From Bacteroidia bacterium (lineage in GTDB: Bacteria; Bacteroidota; Bacteroidia; Flavobacteriales; Flavobacteriaceae), in the NCBI GenBank assembly GCA_030427865.1, contig JAUICK010000001.1, positions 62,001 to 126,000 of the forward strand: a stretch of DNA of 64,000 nt, in the 5' to 3' direction. How positions within the stretch are numbered: position 1 is the stretch's first letter; every line of letters starts with the position of its first letter. Positions 8,963 to 18,243 of the stretch are shown piece after piece. Under the pieces are notes generated by a model. That model had not been told where the DNA came from and made no database searches. It worked only from the letters and a program-made list of their open reading frames with translations. Position numbers and translations under genes: made by a program.

Positions 8963-10933
8963 ATGAAAAAATCGTTACTTTTCTTTTTTCTTCTTTTTTG
9001 TATTGGAACAAAATTAACGTTTTCTCAAACTGTTATTAAACCAACTCAAAAAGGAAATGGTTTTACAAACTTAAACAATACAAGAAACGACACTTTAAGA
9101 AATTCTGGAGAGATTAAGGTAAAGTTATCTGGAAAAACTAAATACACAGATTATAAAATCTTTTCTCATAAAAGAGATACAAGCTATATAGATACTACAC
9201 TAACAATTCAAAAAGATTATAAATTTAACTATTTAAGAACCGATAATTTTGAACTATTGGGTTTCCATAACCAAGGACAAACCTTTACTAATTTAGGATA
9301 TAATTTTAGCAATTTACAATTGTTTCCAGACATTGGCTTTTCTGCAAAACAGTTTAGTTATTTAGATATTGATGAGATAAAATATTACGAAGTACCTACG
9401 CCTACCACAGAAATTACCTACAGAACAGGTCTACAACAAGGACAGGTTTTGGATGCTATCTTTACACTAAATTTCTCTCGAAGATTAAACGTTTCTCTGT
9501 CTTATAAAGGAATTCGTTCTTTGGGTGCTTATAGACGTTCTTTGGCAAGTCATGGAAATTTTAGAGGAACTTTTCATTACAGAACAAAAGAAAATCAATA
9601 TGAAATTCGAGGTCATTTAACCACTCAAGATTTCTTTAACCAAGAAAGTGGTGGTTTACCGCAAACAGAAATTGAAAAATTTCAAAATAACGACCCAAAT
9701 TTTGAAACCAGAGCAAGGTTAGATGTGAATTTAACAGATGCAGAAAATAAATTTGATGGAAATAGAATGTATTTAGAGCATAGTTATAAAATTCTTTCAA
9801 GTAAAGACTCTATAAGCAATAAAGATTTTAGTAATCTAAAAATTGGGCATGTTTTTACAAATGAAACTAAAAAATACAGTTTTATTCAACCCAGTAATTC
9901 TGTAATTTTTGGAAACACTACTGACTCTGGAGCTTCTGAAAATGAAGCCAAACACAAATTTTCAAATCATGAATTCAATTTAGAATTCAATTCTAAATAT
10001 GTGCTTGGAAAGTTTAAAGCTAAAATAAATCTAACAAACTACTCTTATGGATATGATTCTATTTTAAATAGCAATAGCAGTCTTTCTAAAAGAAAGTTAG
10101 AAGGAAATGCCATTTCTGTGGGTGCAGATTGGAATGCTAAGGTGAAAAACTTTCAATTAAATGCAACAGGAAACTTAAGCCCTGGTAGCGGCAGGTTATC
10201 TGGCACATTTTTAAAAGGAGAAGCTTTGTACAAAAAGGATAGTCTTTTTGAGGTAAAAGGAAGCTTACTTATTAGTTCTAAATCTCCAAATTTTAATACA
10301 CTTTTACATCAAAGTAAGTTTGATGATTATAACTGGCAGAATGATTCTTTTAGCAATGTAAATACAAGAGATTTAGGTTTTGATTTGCAGTCTAAATGGC
10401 TAAATGGTTCTGTAAATTTTACCAATATAGATAACTATACTTATTTTGATGAGAACAATAAACCTCAACAGTTTTCGAATCAAATTACCTATTTAAAGGT
10501 AAAAGCAAATCGTGAGTTTCGATATAAAAAGTTTGCGTTAGACAATACTGTTATGTATCAAAATGTAAGCAGTGGTAGTTCTGTATTTAGAGTTCCTGAA
10601 TTTGTTACAAGAAATACGCTGTATTATCAAGATTATTGGTTTAAAGGAAAACCTATGCTGGTAAATATTGGTGCTACTTTTAAATATTTTACCAAATATA
10701 AAATGAATGCTTACAACCCATTGTTGGCAGAATTTACGCTACAAAATACTCAAGAAATTGGCTTTCCAACAGTAGATGTTTTCTTTAATGCACAAGTTAG
10801 AAGAACGCGTTTATTTTTTAAGATTGAAAATGTAACTTCTAAATTTGGTCCTAAAAATTATTTCTCAGCACCAAATTATCCGTATAGAGATTTTACAATT
10901 CGTTTTGGATTGGTTTGGAATTGGTTTATATAA
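8963..10933 (+). CDS. Putative porin, flavobacterial outer-membrane barrel family
   Basis: The 656-residue product begins with a signal peptide (about residues 1-22, ending TFSQ). It continues with a long series of short amphipathic, aromatic-rich strands (for example LNVSLSYKGIRSLGAYRR) and ends RFGLVWNWFI, an outer-membrane beta-barrel ending. It matches the Bacteroidota family usually named putative porin. No specific substrate is suggested by the neighbourhood. The small membrane protein gene at 10975 follows after 41 bases and may be co-transcribed. The family assignment comes from the overall pattern; transport activity is inferred from the name only. Confidence 0.8.
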   Translation: MKKSLLFFFLLFCIGTKLTFSQTVIKPTQKGNGFTNLNNTRNDTLRNSGEIKVKLSGKTKYTDYKIFSHKRDTSYIDTTLTIQKDYKFNYLRTDNFELLGFHNQGQTFTNLGYNFSNLQLFPDIGFSAKQFSYLDIDEIKYYEVPTPTTEITYRTGLQQGQVLDAIFTLNFSRRLNVSLSYKGIRSLGAYRRSLASHGNFRGTFHYRTKENQYEIRGHLTTQDFFNQESGGLPQTEIEKFQNNDPNFETRARLDVNLTDAENKFDGNRMYLEHSYKILSSKDSISNKDFSNLKIGHVFTNETKKYSFIQPSNSVIFGNTTDSGASENEAKHKFSNHEFNLEFNSKYVLGKFKAKINLTNYSYGYDSILNSNSSLSKRKLEGNAISVGADWNAKVKNFQLNATGNLSPGSGRLSGTFLKGEALYKKDSLFEVKGSLLISSKSPNFNTLLHQSKFDDYNWQNDSFSNVNTRDLGFDLQSKWLNGSVNFTNIDNYTYFDENNKPQQFSNQITYLKVKANREFRYKKFALDNTVMYQNVSSGSSVFRVPEFVTRNTLYYQDYWFKGKPMLVNIGATFKYFTKYKMNAYNPLLAEFTLQNTQEIGFPTVDVFFNAQVRRTRLFFKIENVTSKFGPKNYFSAPNYPYRDFTIRFGLVWNWFI

Positions 10934-10974
10934 TCGCAATTGCGATAGATAATGTATTTTTTAGTTAAAGATTA

Positions 10975-11223
10975 ATGAAAAATAAGCTTAAAAAAAACTG
11001 GAAACTTTTTTTAATTGCAAGTTTAACTTTAGGATTAGCTCCTTTTAGAGAACCTCATATTTGGGGGAAACTCAAATGGATTGCTGGTGGAAATGCTTTT
11101 TCTATAAATGATGCTATGCAACTACAAGATTGGTTTGATGTGTTGTTGCATGGTACTCCTTGGGTTTTGCTGTTGATTTCTATTGTGCTAAATTTTTCTG
11201 CATCACAGGTAAAAAACGATTAG
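10975..11223 (+). CDS. Small conserved membrane protein, two predicted membrane segments
   Basis: An 82-residue protein with one hydrophobic segment at about residues 10-25 (LFLIASLTLGLAPF) and a second at about 62-76 (TPWVLLLISIVLNF). Between them lies a conserved-looking soluble part rich in tryptophan (EPHIWGKLKWIAGG and DWFDVLLHG). I recall similar small proteins in Flavobacteriia that databases loosely call RND transporter, but nothing here supports transport. It follows the porin gene by 41 bases on the same strand. Its last 44 bases overlap the 3' end of the convergent acetyltransferase gene. Function unknown. Confidence 0.65.
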   Translation: MKNKLKKNWKLFLIASLTLGLAPFREPHIWGKLKWIAGGNAFSINDAMQLQDWFDVLLHGTPWVLLLISIVLNFSASQVKND

Positions 11224-11632
11224 CAATAGAACTTTCTTTTTTATCAATTTCATAAAACCCTTTAGATTCATAAAAAGGAACTGCATTTGGGTCTGCTAAT
11301 AAAGTCATATATTTTGCATTAAGATGTATTGCTTTTTTAAAAGAATGAAGTAGTAGTTTTTTTCCTATCCCTTTTCCTATAAACTCAGGTGTAACAAATA
11401 ACATTTCTAACTCTATTAAATCTTCTTTTGGAGGATTTAAAACATAAAATCCAGCAATAATATCATCAACTATAAACTTACAAATATTACATTTTGTAAT
11501 CATTTTAGGAGTAATTGTTAAATCTTCTCTCCAACTTTCTAAATCCAACTTTGAATACCCCCAAAAAGTTTTTGATTTTAGAGCAATCTCAGTTAATTTT
11601 TTAGCATCAGAAATATCAGCAAGAACAATCAT
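11180..11632 (-). CDS. GNAT family N-acetyltransferase
   Basis: A 150-residue single-domain GNAT acetyltransferase, which would move an acetyl group from acetyl-CoA to an amine on an unknown substrate. The acetyl-CoA-binding motif A is seen as EFIGKGIGKKLLLHSF near residues 83-98, preceded by the strand LIELEMLFVTPE. The C-terminal motif NAVPFYESKGFYEI is also standard. The start lies one base after the stop of nhaC, so the two genes form an operon and translation is probably coupled. The 3' end overlaps the convergent gene at 10975-11223 by 44 bases. Confidence 0.88.
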   Translation of the reverse strand: MIVLADISDAKKLTEIALKSKTFWGYSKLDLESWREDLTITPKMITKCNICKFIVDDIIAGFYVLNPPKEDLIELEMLFVTPEFIGKGIGKKLLLHSFKKAIHLNAKYMTLLADPNAVPFYESKGFYEIDKKESSIANRFLPVMQKNLAQ

Positions 11633-11633
11633 T

Positions 11634-13121
11634 TTAATTTACAGTAGATATTTGCTTTATTTTAATTTTAAAGGCAGCAAATAATAAGGTCATAAATGGA
11701 GATAACCAATTAAAAATGGCATAAATTGCATAATCAAAAACAGAAACACCTAAAACTCCAGAATGATAAGCACCACAAGTATTCCAAGGAATTAAAACTG
11801 ATGTTACTGTTCCTGAATCTTCTAAAGTTCTACTTAAATTTTCTGGTGCTAAGCCTTTATCTGCATAAGCTTTAGCATACATTTTACCTGGTACAACTAT
11901 GGCTAAATATTGATCAGATGCTGTAAAATTTAATCCAATACAGGTAAAAACAGTACTTGCAAACAAGCCAAATATAGAATCAAAAAGACTTAACATAAAA
12001 GCACTAATTCTTGCTAAGGCACCAATTGCATCCATAATTCCTCCAAAAACCATTGCGCAAAGAATCAACCAAATTGTACCTAACATTTTAGCCATACCTC
12101 CAGCAGTAAATAAATCTGCCAATGCAGCATTTTCTGTAGCTACAGAAGTCTTTACAGTTATTGCTTGCATAATTCCTTTATAAGCAGAAGTAAATGTTAA
12201 CTCTTTTGCTCCTGTAATTTGAGCTACTACTTCTGGCTGAAAAATTAAAGCAAAAATTCCTCCTAAAATAGTTCCCGCTAACAGTGCAGCTAAAGGTGGT
12301 GTTTTCTTTATTATTAGAGTAATTACAATTATTGGTACTAAAAACAACCAAGGAGAAATATTGAAAGCTTTATTAATATCTGTTAGTAAAACAGAGGTAT
12401 CTGCCTCACCAGTTGCATTTTGAGAAAATCCAATAATAATAAAAATAATTAACGTTACCACAATTGTAGGTACAGTTGTATATGCCATGTATTTAATATG
12501 CGTAAACAAATCTGTACCAGCCATTGCTGGAGCTAAATTTGTAGTATCAGACATTGGCGACATTTTATCTCCAAAATAAGCACCAGATAAAACTGCGCCT
12601 GCTGTCATTCCTAAAGAAATTCCAAGTGCTTCACCTATACCAATTAATGCAATACCAACAGTTGCTGCTGTGGTCCAAGAACTACCAGTAGCAATAGAAA
12701 TTACTGCACAAATAATTAAACAAGCTGCTAAAAATATTGTTGGATTTAAAACTTGTAACCCATAATAAATCATAGAAGGAATAATGCCACTAATTAACCA
12801 AGTTCCTGCTAAAGCACCTACCATTAATAAAATTAAAATTGCACCTGCAGTAGATTTAATATTCTCTGCAACTTCTTCTATCATTGTTTTGTAAGAAACC
12901 TTATTTCTAAAACCTACAAATGCTGCAACAGCGCCTCCTAACAATAACACAAATTGATTACTTCCGCTTAAAGCATCATCTCCAAAAACAAAAACGTTAT
13001 ATGCCAACATTGCTACAAGTGCCAAAACAGGAAACATTGCTTCCCAAATATTTAACTCTTTATTTTCAATTATTTTTTGATCTTCTATTTTTATTTTTGA
13101 TAAATTTTTACCTTCTTGCAT
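11634..13121 (-). CDS. nhaC: Na+/H+ antiporter NhaC family
   Basis: The 495-residue integral membrane protein has roughly a dozen hydrophobic segments and the NhaC-type signatures ATGSSWTTAATVGIALIG and GAYFGDKMSPMSDTTNLAPA in its middle third. NhaC antiporters exchange sodium for protons across the inner membrane, which fits a marine lifestyle, although some family members move malate/lactate with sodium. The first 35 residues are polar and probably cytoplasmic. It is the first gene of an operon with the GNAT acetyltransferase. The gene at 13201 runs divergently. The family call is firm; the exact ion and substrate are not. Confidence 0.9.
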   Translation of the reverse strand: MQEGKNLSKIKIEDQKIIENKELNIWEAMFPVLALVAMLAYNVFVFGDDALSGSNQFVLLLGGAVAAFVGFRNKVSYKTMIEEVAENIKSTAGAILILLMVGALAGTWLISGIIPSMIYYGLQVLNPTIFLAACLIICAVISIATGSSWTTAATVGIALIGIGEALGISLGMTAGAVLSGAYFGDKMSPMSDTTNLAPAMAGTDLFTHIKYMAYTTVPTIVVTLIIFIIIGFSQNATGEADTSVLLTDINKAFNISPWLFLVPIIVITLIIKKTPPLAALLAGTILGGIFALIFQPEVVAQITGAKELTFTSAYKGIMQAITVKTSVATENAALADLFTAGGMAKMLGTIWLILCAMVFGGIMDAIGALARISAFMLSLFDSIFGLFASTVFTCIGLNFTASDQYLAIVVPGKMYAKAYADKGLAPENLSRTLEDSGTVTSVLIPWNTCGAYHSGVLGVSVFDYAIYAIFNWLSPFMTLLFAAFKIKIKQISTVN

Positions 13122-13187
13122 CTGTACTATTTTTGTCTTGTAATGTTACGATTTTACAAGATGTTATGCAAATTGATTTGGTTGACT

Positions 13188-13195
13188 TACTTTTG
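13188..13195 (+). promoter_or_regulatory. -7 box TACTTTTG directly before a start codon
   Basis: A full match to TAnnTTTG ends only 5 bases before the ATG at 13201, so transcription from it would give a leaderless or nearly leaderless mRNA. A second match, TATTTTTG at 13128-13135, could be an alternative promoter with a longer leader. Confidence 0.5.
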
Positions 13196-13200
13196 CGTTC

Positions 13201-14223
13201 ATGGATTCATTAACTCAAATTGTTTTAGGTGCTGCTTGTGGCGAAATTGTACTCGGTAAAAAAATTGGAAATAAGGCTTTATTGTTTGGTGCGATTGGTG
13301 GAACAATACCAGATTTAGATGTTTTTATTGGACGATGGTTGTACAGCAATGAAATTGAAGCAATGGCTTTTCATCGAGGCTTTATGCACTCCATTCTATT
13401 TGCTTTTTTAGGTGCTTTTATCTTTGGGTGGGTTACCTACAAACTCTATAATTCTGGCAAAAGAAAAGAAACTACCACTCAAAAAGATTGGATTTGGCTC
13501 TACTTTTTATCCATATTTACGCATCCAATATTAGATTGTTTTACGCCTTATGGCACACAACTTTTTGCACCATTTTGGGATTATAGAGTCGCGTTTAATA
13601 ATATTTCTGTAGCTGATCCTTTATATACAGTTCCGTTTTTATTGTGTTTAATTGTTATGATGTTTTTTAAACGAACAAGAACTCGAAGAACTTGGTGGTT
13701 AAAAGCAGGAATTTACATCAGTTCTGCATATATGGTTTTTACAATTGTAAATAAAATCTATATGGATGCTGTTTTTAAAAAATCTTTTGAAAAAGCAAAT
13801 ATTACTTATCAACGTTTTTCTGCTCAACCAACAATTCTAAACAATATTTTGTGGTATGCAGTTGCAGAAACAAAAACGCAATATCATTTAACATTTTATT
13901 CTTTATTTGATAAAAGCGCTACAGCAAATAAAATTATTACTGTTGATAAAAATCACGATTTGATTGATATGAGTGATAAAAATCTACAAACGCTTACTTG
14001 GTTTAGCAATAACTATTTTAATATCTCTAAAAAAGAAAAAGTGGGCACGTATAAATACACAGATTTGCGTTACCCAATGTTAAATCCTGATAATGCAAAT
14101 ACTTCTGTTTTTAACTTTACCATCTTTTTTAAAAATGGAGAATGGGACATTCTACCTTTTGATGGAAGTCCACCACGTAAAGAAGATTTTGGAAAGTTTA
14201 TTGAACGTTTAAAAGGGATTTAA
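13201..14223 (+). CDS. Membrane-bound metal-dependent hydrolase-like protein, YdjM/DUF457 family
   Basis: This 340-residue inner-membrane protein starts MDSLTQIVLGAACGE. It has the conserved acidic and histidine positions of the YdjM family: GTIPDLDVFIG near residue 38-48, HRGFMHS near 60-66, and HPILDCFTPYGTQLFAPFWD near 108-127. There are about four hydrophobic segments in the first 190 residues and a soluble C-terminal part. The family is annotated as membrane-bound metal-dependent hydrolase on the basis of these residues; the substrate is unknown. It is transcribed alone, with a -7 box 5 bases before the start codon. Confidence 0.82.
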   Translation: MDSLTQIVLGAACGEIVLGKKIGNKALLFGAIGGTIPDLDVFIGRWLYSNEIEAMAFHRGFMHSILFAFLGAFIFGWVTYKLYNSGKRKETTTQKDWIWLYFLSIFTHPILDCFTPYGTQLFAPFWDYRVAFNNISVADPLYTVPFLLCLIVMMFFKRTRTRRTWWLKAGIYISSAYMVFTIVNKIYMDAVFKKSFEKANITYQRFSAQPTILNNILWYAVAETKTQYHLTFYSLFDKSATANKIITVDKNHDLIDMSDKNLQTLTWFSNNYFNISKKEKVGTYKYTDLRYPMLNPDNANTSVFNFTIFFKNGEWDILPFDGSPPRKEDFGKFIERLKGI

Positions 14224-14321
14224 GCAGTTCGCAAAAAAGAAAATTATTTTATAATTCCACTTTACACTTCCTACTTCTAACTATCAAACTTCAAAACTTT
14301 GAAACTTTGAAACTTAAACAA

Positions 14322-15521
14322 TTACAAAACTCCAACTTGTTTCATACAGGTTTTCATCATTTGATAGGTTCTTTCAATGTTATTATCCAAACCAATCGAA
14401 AAGCGAATTAACCCATCAGATAAACCCATTTCTTTTTGTTCATCTTCAGGAATTTCTGAAGAAGTAGAACTTCCTGGAGCAGAAAATAAGGTCTTATAAA
14501 ACCCTAAACTTACTGCTAAATACCCTAAATTATTGTGCTGCATTAACTCCATTAACTCATTGGCTTTTTCTAACGAGCCCACATCAATAGTTAACATGCC
14601 TCCAAAACCATATTCTTTGTTCATCATACTTTTAAAAAGCTTGTGTGAAGGATGAGAAGCCAAACCTGGATAGACTGTTTTTAATCCATCTTTTTCAAAT
14701 TTATCTGCTAAATAATTAGCATTGTAACTATGTTGTTTCATTCGAATATGCAATGTTCTCATATTTTTTAAAACGGAGGCTGCTCGTAAACTATCCATAG
14801 TAGAACCCAACAACATACTGGCTCCATCATTTACATTTCGTAAATCGTTGATGAATTCTTGCGTTCCACAAACCACACCACCAACAGTATCTGAAGAACC
14901 GTTGATGAATTTTGTTAAACTATGGCAAACTACATCTGCTCCTAATTTTGCAGGAGAAATTGACAATGGTGAAAAGGTATTGTCTACCACTAACTTAAGA
15001 TTGTACTTTTTTGCTAAAGCTGATAACCCTTTAATATCTGCAACTTCTAAAAGCGGATTGCTCACAGACTCACAATACAAAACTTTGGTGTTTTTTGTGA
15101 TGGCTTTTTCTACAATAGCTAATTTGGTAATGTCTACAAAATTAGTTTCTATGCCTAACTTTGGAGTAAAATTCTTTAAAAAGGCATACGTTCCTCCATA
15201 AATAGTTCTACTCGAAACAATATGATCTCCTGCTCCACACAATTGCAATAATACTGGAGTAATTGCCCCCATACCAGAAGCTGCTACATTTGCGGTTTCT
15301 GTGCCTTCCATAGCAGCTAAAGCCTCACCTAAATATAAATTAGAAGGTGATGAATGACGAGAATACAAATAACAACCATCTGCATTTCCTTCGAAAGTAT
15401 CGAACATGGTTTTTGCTGATAAGAATGTATATGTTGATGAATCTGATATAGATGGATTTACACCTCCAAATTCTCCAAAATATTGTAAATCTTGAATACG
15501 GTCTGCTGGATTGAATTTCAT
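14322..15521 (-). CDS. Trans-sulfuration family PLP enzyme (methionine gamma-lyase / cystathionine gamma-synthase-like)
   Basis: A 399-residue Cys/Met-metabolism PLP enzyme. The cofactor lysine is in HSLTKFINGSSDTVGG (about residue 204), and the PLP phosphate-binding region is ASGMGAITPVLLQLCGAGDH (about 81-100). The early motif YSRHSSPSNLYLGEALAAMEG replaces the usual YSRxxNPT pattern. The family cleaves or forms C-S bonds in methionine, cystathionine or homocysteine; which reaction this one does cannot be told from the sequence. It is divergent from an Lrp-type regulator (15674), which suggests that the regulator senses an amino acid and controls it. The start ATG at 15521 leaves 152 bases to the regulator. 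Confidence 0.85.
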   Translation of the reverse strand: MKFNPADRIQDLQYFGEFGGVNPSISDSSTYTFLSAKTMFDTFEGNADGCYLYSRHSSPSNLYLGEALAAMEGTETANVAASGMGAITPVLLQLCGAGDHIVSSRTIYGGTYAFLKNFTPKLGIETNFVDITKLAIVEKAITKNTKVLYCESVSNPLLEVADIKGLSALAKKYNLKLVVDNTFSPLSISPAKLGADVVCHSLTKFINGSSDTVGGVVCGTQEFINDLRNVNDGASMLLGSTMDSLRAASVLKNMRTLHIRMKQHSYNANYLADKFEKDGLKTVYPGLASHPSHKLFKSMMNKEYGFGGMLTIDVGSLEKANELMELMQHNNLGYLAVSLGFYKTLFSAPGSSTSSEIPEDEQKEMGLSDGLIRFSIGLDNNIERTYQMMKTCMKQVGVL

Positions 15522-15601
15522 AATTGTAGATTTTAATTATACAAATTGACAATTATTTAGAAATAATATCAACATAAATTATAAAATATAGATTATTTTT
15601 C

Positions 15602-15609
15602 TAAATTTG
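15602..15609 (+). promoter_or_regulatory. -7 box TAAATTTG for the Lrp regulator gene
   Basis: Full match to TAnnTTTG, 64 bases before the ATG at 15674 and 7 bases before the palindrome at 15616-15638, which would cover the transcription start. Confidence 0.5.
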
Positions 15610-15615
15610 AATTGA

Positions 15616-15638
15616 TTTATAATTTAAAAAATTATAAA
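15616..15638. promoter_or_regulatory. Candidate Lrp operator, TTTATAATTT inverted repeat
   Basis: TTTATAATTT (15616-15625), a 3-base spacer and AAATTATAAA (15629-15638) form a perfect 10-bp inverted repeat just downstream of the regulator's -7 box. AT-rich palindromes of this kind are typical Lrp/AsnC sites, so it may serve autoregulation and control of the divergent PLP gene. In this AT-rich DNA chance cannot be excluded. Confidence 0.45.
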
Positions 15639-15673
15639 AAGGTTTTTATTTTTCAATTTTTAGAAATTTCATC

Positions 15674-16129
15674 ATGTTAGATTCTACAGATAAAAAACTC
15701 ATTAACTTATTACAAAACAACAGTAAACAAACCACAAAACAGTTGTCTTTACAATTAAATTTATCGGTAACTGCTGTTTACGAACGCATAAAGAAGTTAG
15801 AAAAAGAAAGCATTATTGAAAAGTATGTGGCTATTGTTAATAAAAATAAAATTGAAAAGTCGTTCTTGGTATTTTGTCACATAAAGCTAATTCAACATTC
15901 TAAAGAATTTGTAACTACTTTTGAGCGAGAAATTCTAAAATTAGAAGAAGTTTCTGAGTGTTTTCATGTAAGTGGAGATTATGATTACATCTTAAAAATC
16001 TATGTAAAAGATATGGATGAATACAGAAATTTTATGGTAAAAAAATTAACTGCAATTAAATATATAGGGAGTACACATAGCACTTTTACTATTGAAGAAG
16101 TAAAAAGCACATCAGCCATTAATTTATAA
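15674..16129 (+). CDS. Lrp/AsnC family transcriptional regulator
   Basis: A 151-residue regulator of normal length. Residues 1-60 are the AsnC-type winged helix-turn-helix (LDSTDKKLINLLQNNSKQT, then LNLSVTAVYERIKKLEKESI). Residues of about 70-145 are the ligand-binding RAM domain with CFHVSGDYDYILKIYVKDMDEY. Members bind amino acids as effectors and DNA as dimers to octamers. The gene is divergent from a trans-sulfuration enzyme, so that enzyme is the likely target, with methionine or a related amino acid as likely effector; this is inference. A palindrome at 15616-15638 is a candidate binding site. A nested inverted repeat begins 3 bases after the stop. Confidence 0.93.
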   Translation: MLDSTDKKLINLLQNNSKQTTKQLSLQLNLSVTAVYERIKKLEKESIIEKYVAIVNKNKIEKSFLVFCHIKLIQHSKEFVTTFEREILKLEEVSECFHVSGDYDYILKIYVKDMDEYRNFMVKKLTAIKYIGSTHSTFTIEEVKSTSAINL

Positions 16130-16131
16130 AA

Positions 16132-16274
16132 AAAGAAGAAGCTGTCTGAAAAGTATTAGTATTTGTCATTTCGACTGTAATGGAGAGATCTTATTTATTG
16201 AAAATCAATTATATAGATTTTTCGCCTCCGCTCAAAATGACAGTTAAATCAACTTTTCAGACAGCCTCTTCTTT
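16132..16274. repeat. Nested inverted-repeat (MITE-like) element, copy of the GTCATTTCG repeat family
   Basis: Outer arms of 23 bases, AAAGAAGAAGCTGTCTGAAA... (16132-16154) and its complement (16252-16274), match at 22 of 23 positions. Inside lies a second inverted repeat starting GTCATTTCGA (16165) and ending CTCAAAATGAC (16231-16241). The whole fills the gap between the Lrp gene and the transglutaminase-like gene and probably ends both transcripts. The inner pair recurs at 26686-26781 and in part at 24459-24487. There is no transposase, so it is a non-autonomous element or a REP-type repeat. I recall similar GCTGTCT...-bounded elements in other Flavobacteriaceae. Confidence 0.75.
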
Positions 16275-16279
16275 GTTAT

Positions 16280-18241
16280 CTACATTTTTACTAAAACTAT
16301 TTTCTCTGATTCTTTCTTTACCAATTGCCCGTAAAAATCTTTTAGAGCAGCATAATATTGTGGTGCTATCATTCCTGTATTAAATTGTAGAACAGACATT
16401 GCATTAATTTTGTTTCCTTTTTGAGTTACTTGATACCTAAATAGACCTAATCTATCTGGAAGACCAATACCAAGAGGTTCCGGAATTTTTTCTACTTTAT
16501 AGCCTTTTGGTATTTCTATAGTAACTATATTTTTATCTTTCCAAGGTGCAGAAAAATCTACTGGAAATTTTCTTTCTTCTAATTTAAACGGATTGTTGTG
16601 TTGTGTTAAAAACAACAAAGGCTCTATATATAGTTTACCGTTAACATCTTCAATTAAATCTTCGCTCGAAAACTTAATATTTCTTATAATTGGTTTAGCC
16701 AGATTGGTTTTATTTAAAACCTTAAAATCTTCTATTTCATAACTGTTTGTTTCTTCAAGTTTAGAAATAATACTTTCTTCTTTTATATGGTTGTTATTCT
16801 TTCTGAAGTTTAAAGCATTTAAATTATTGTACTTTGTTCTTATTAATCCTTTTACGATTAAATCTTCAGAAATTTTAGTTATTACATGGTTTTCTTCTGT
16901 GGCATGTTTAGATGAGTTTAATTTTACCCAAGAAGAAATACCTTCTTTGGTTACTTTCCTTCCATTCCAATTTAAAGCTCTTTGAGGCAATACATTAGGT
17001 AAACTAAATTCTTCTGAAGCATCTAACAATACGTAAGCTCCATTATCAAATTCAACCATAGATATTACATAATTAAACCCATCTATTGTAGGAAAAACAG
17101 GAAATCCATTAGACCTTGTACTTAGTATAACAGGATTTGCATTTAGTCCTGCAGAACGTAACATAGAGGTTAACATTAAGTTGATGTCTGCTACATTTCC
17201 TACCCTCTCTTTAAAAGCTCTTCTTACACCTTTGTCTGTATATTTACTTGAATATCCATTCCATTTTACTTTAGATTTTACAAATTGAAAAATGGCACTT
17301 AGTTTTTGAGGTGGAGTTTTAGCTACTGCTACTATTTTTTCTAAATCTTCTTTATAGTAATTGCTTTTGTTTAACTCTGACCCAAATCTTGAAGATTTAA
17401 AAATTTGTTTACTTACATCTTCCCAAGTATTAGAAAACGTTTTTAAGTCGCCTCCTAAGGATAGAAAATCTATTTGAGTTAACTCGAATTTCATACCTCC
17501 TCTGTAGTTATAAACACTACTTACATAAGGTTCATCATTTCTAACAGCTGGGATATCTTTATCTTTAAAAGTAAAAACGTTTATTGAAAAATTTGTAGAA
17601 CCAACACTGCCACTTTTAGAACTTTGATTCATTTTTACAAAGTAATATCCTTTAGACCTTTTATTAAAAATATAAAACTCTGGAATTTCTATTTGGTAGT
17701 TAAGTTTTTTTATGGGAATTTCATACTGAAATCTTAACTCGTCTATAGAACGAGAATAAGGAGAAAATAACTTGTATTTTATTTCTATTACGCATCCTTC
17801 TTTAACATTAGGCATAGTAATTTTTTTAATACTTGTGTATTTATTTTTATTTTCTCTAAATATACTTTTCTTATTTAATTTTTCTTTCTCTATTTTACCA
17901 TTAACTAAAGTATGGGTATAGCCTTTAATAGCACCTACAGATTCTTGCTCTCCATTTTCAGGATCGTAAAATGCAATAGATTTAGTTGCCTTCTCAAAGC
18001 CTTCTTTTGTGTAAATTTTAATTCTCTCGTAAATTTCTGTAATTAATTGAAAATCGCCTTTTTGTCGAATAAAATCATAATAAGTTCTTCTACTTCTATA
18101 CAAATAAGCAGCATCTGCAGTAGAATCTAATGGATAAAATTTTTCTTCTAATTCTTCTTTAGATACCTTACCAAACTTATAATCTTGACTAAATAAAGTA
18201 AATTGACAGAGTAACAATAGTATAAGTGTACTTTTTTTCAT
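16280..18241 (-). CDS. DUF3857/transglutaminase-like periplasmic protein, apparently lacking the catalytic cysteine
   Basis: A 653-residue exported protein with a signal peptide (about residues 1-19, ending LFSQ), an N-terminal DUF3857-like half and a transglutaminase-like core at about 300-410. In active relatives, and in the neighbour at 18244, the core starts GDCKG with the nucleophilic cysteine. Here the aligned stretch is RVGNVADINLMLTSMLRSAG, with valine in place of cysteine, and the catalytic histidine position reads GFNYVISMV. It therefore looks like a pseudoenzyme, perhaps a binding partner. It is second in an operon, 2 bases after the upstream paralogue. Its stop lies 6 bases from the inverted repeat at 16132-16274. 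Role unknown. Confidence 0.8.
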   Translation of the reverse strand: MKKSTLILLLLCQFTLFSQDYKFGKVSKEELEEKFYPLDSTADAAYLYRSRRTYYDFIRQKGDFQLITEIYERIKIYTKEGFEKATKSIAFYDPENGEQESVGAIKGYTHTLVNGKIEKEKLNKKSIFRENKNKYTSIKKITMPNVKEGCVIEIKYKLFSPYSRSIDELRFQYEIPIKKLNYQIEIPEFYIFNKRSKGYYFVKMNQSSKSGSVGSTNFSINVFTFKDKDIPAVRNDEPYVSSVYNYRGGMKFELTQIDFLSLGGDLKTFSNTWEDVSKQIFKSSRFGSELNKSNYYKEDLEKIVAVAKTPPQKLSAIFQFVKSKVKWNGYSSKYTDKGVRRAFKERVGNVADINLMLTSMLRSAGLNANPVILSTRSNGFPVFPTIDGFNYVISMVEFDNGAYVLLDASEEFSLPNVLPQRALNWNGRKVTKEGISSWVKLNSSKHATEENHVITKISEDLIVKGLIRTKYNNLNALNFRKNNNHIKEESIISKLEETNSYEIEDFKVLNKTNLAKPIIRNIKFSSEDLIEDVNGKLYIEPLLFLTQHNNPFKLEERKFPVDFSAPWKDKNIVTIEIPKGYKVEKIPEPLGIGLPDRLGLFRYQVTQKGNKINAMSVLQFNTGMIAPQYYAALKDFYGQLVKKESEKIVLVKM

Positions 18242-18243
18242 AA

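Noticed and set aside
13800..14321. Repeated ACTTTGAAACTTTGAAACTT motif near 14294-14316
   Set aside because: Short low-complexity run in the gap before the PLP gene, with no structure or second copy.
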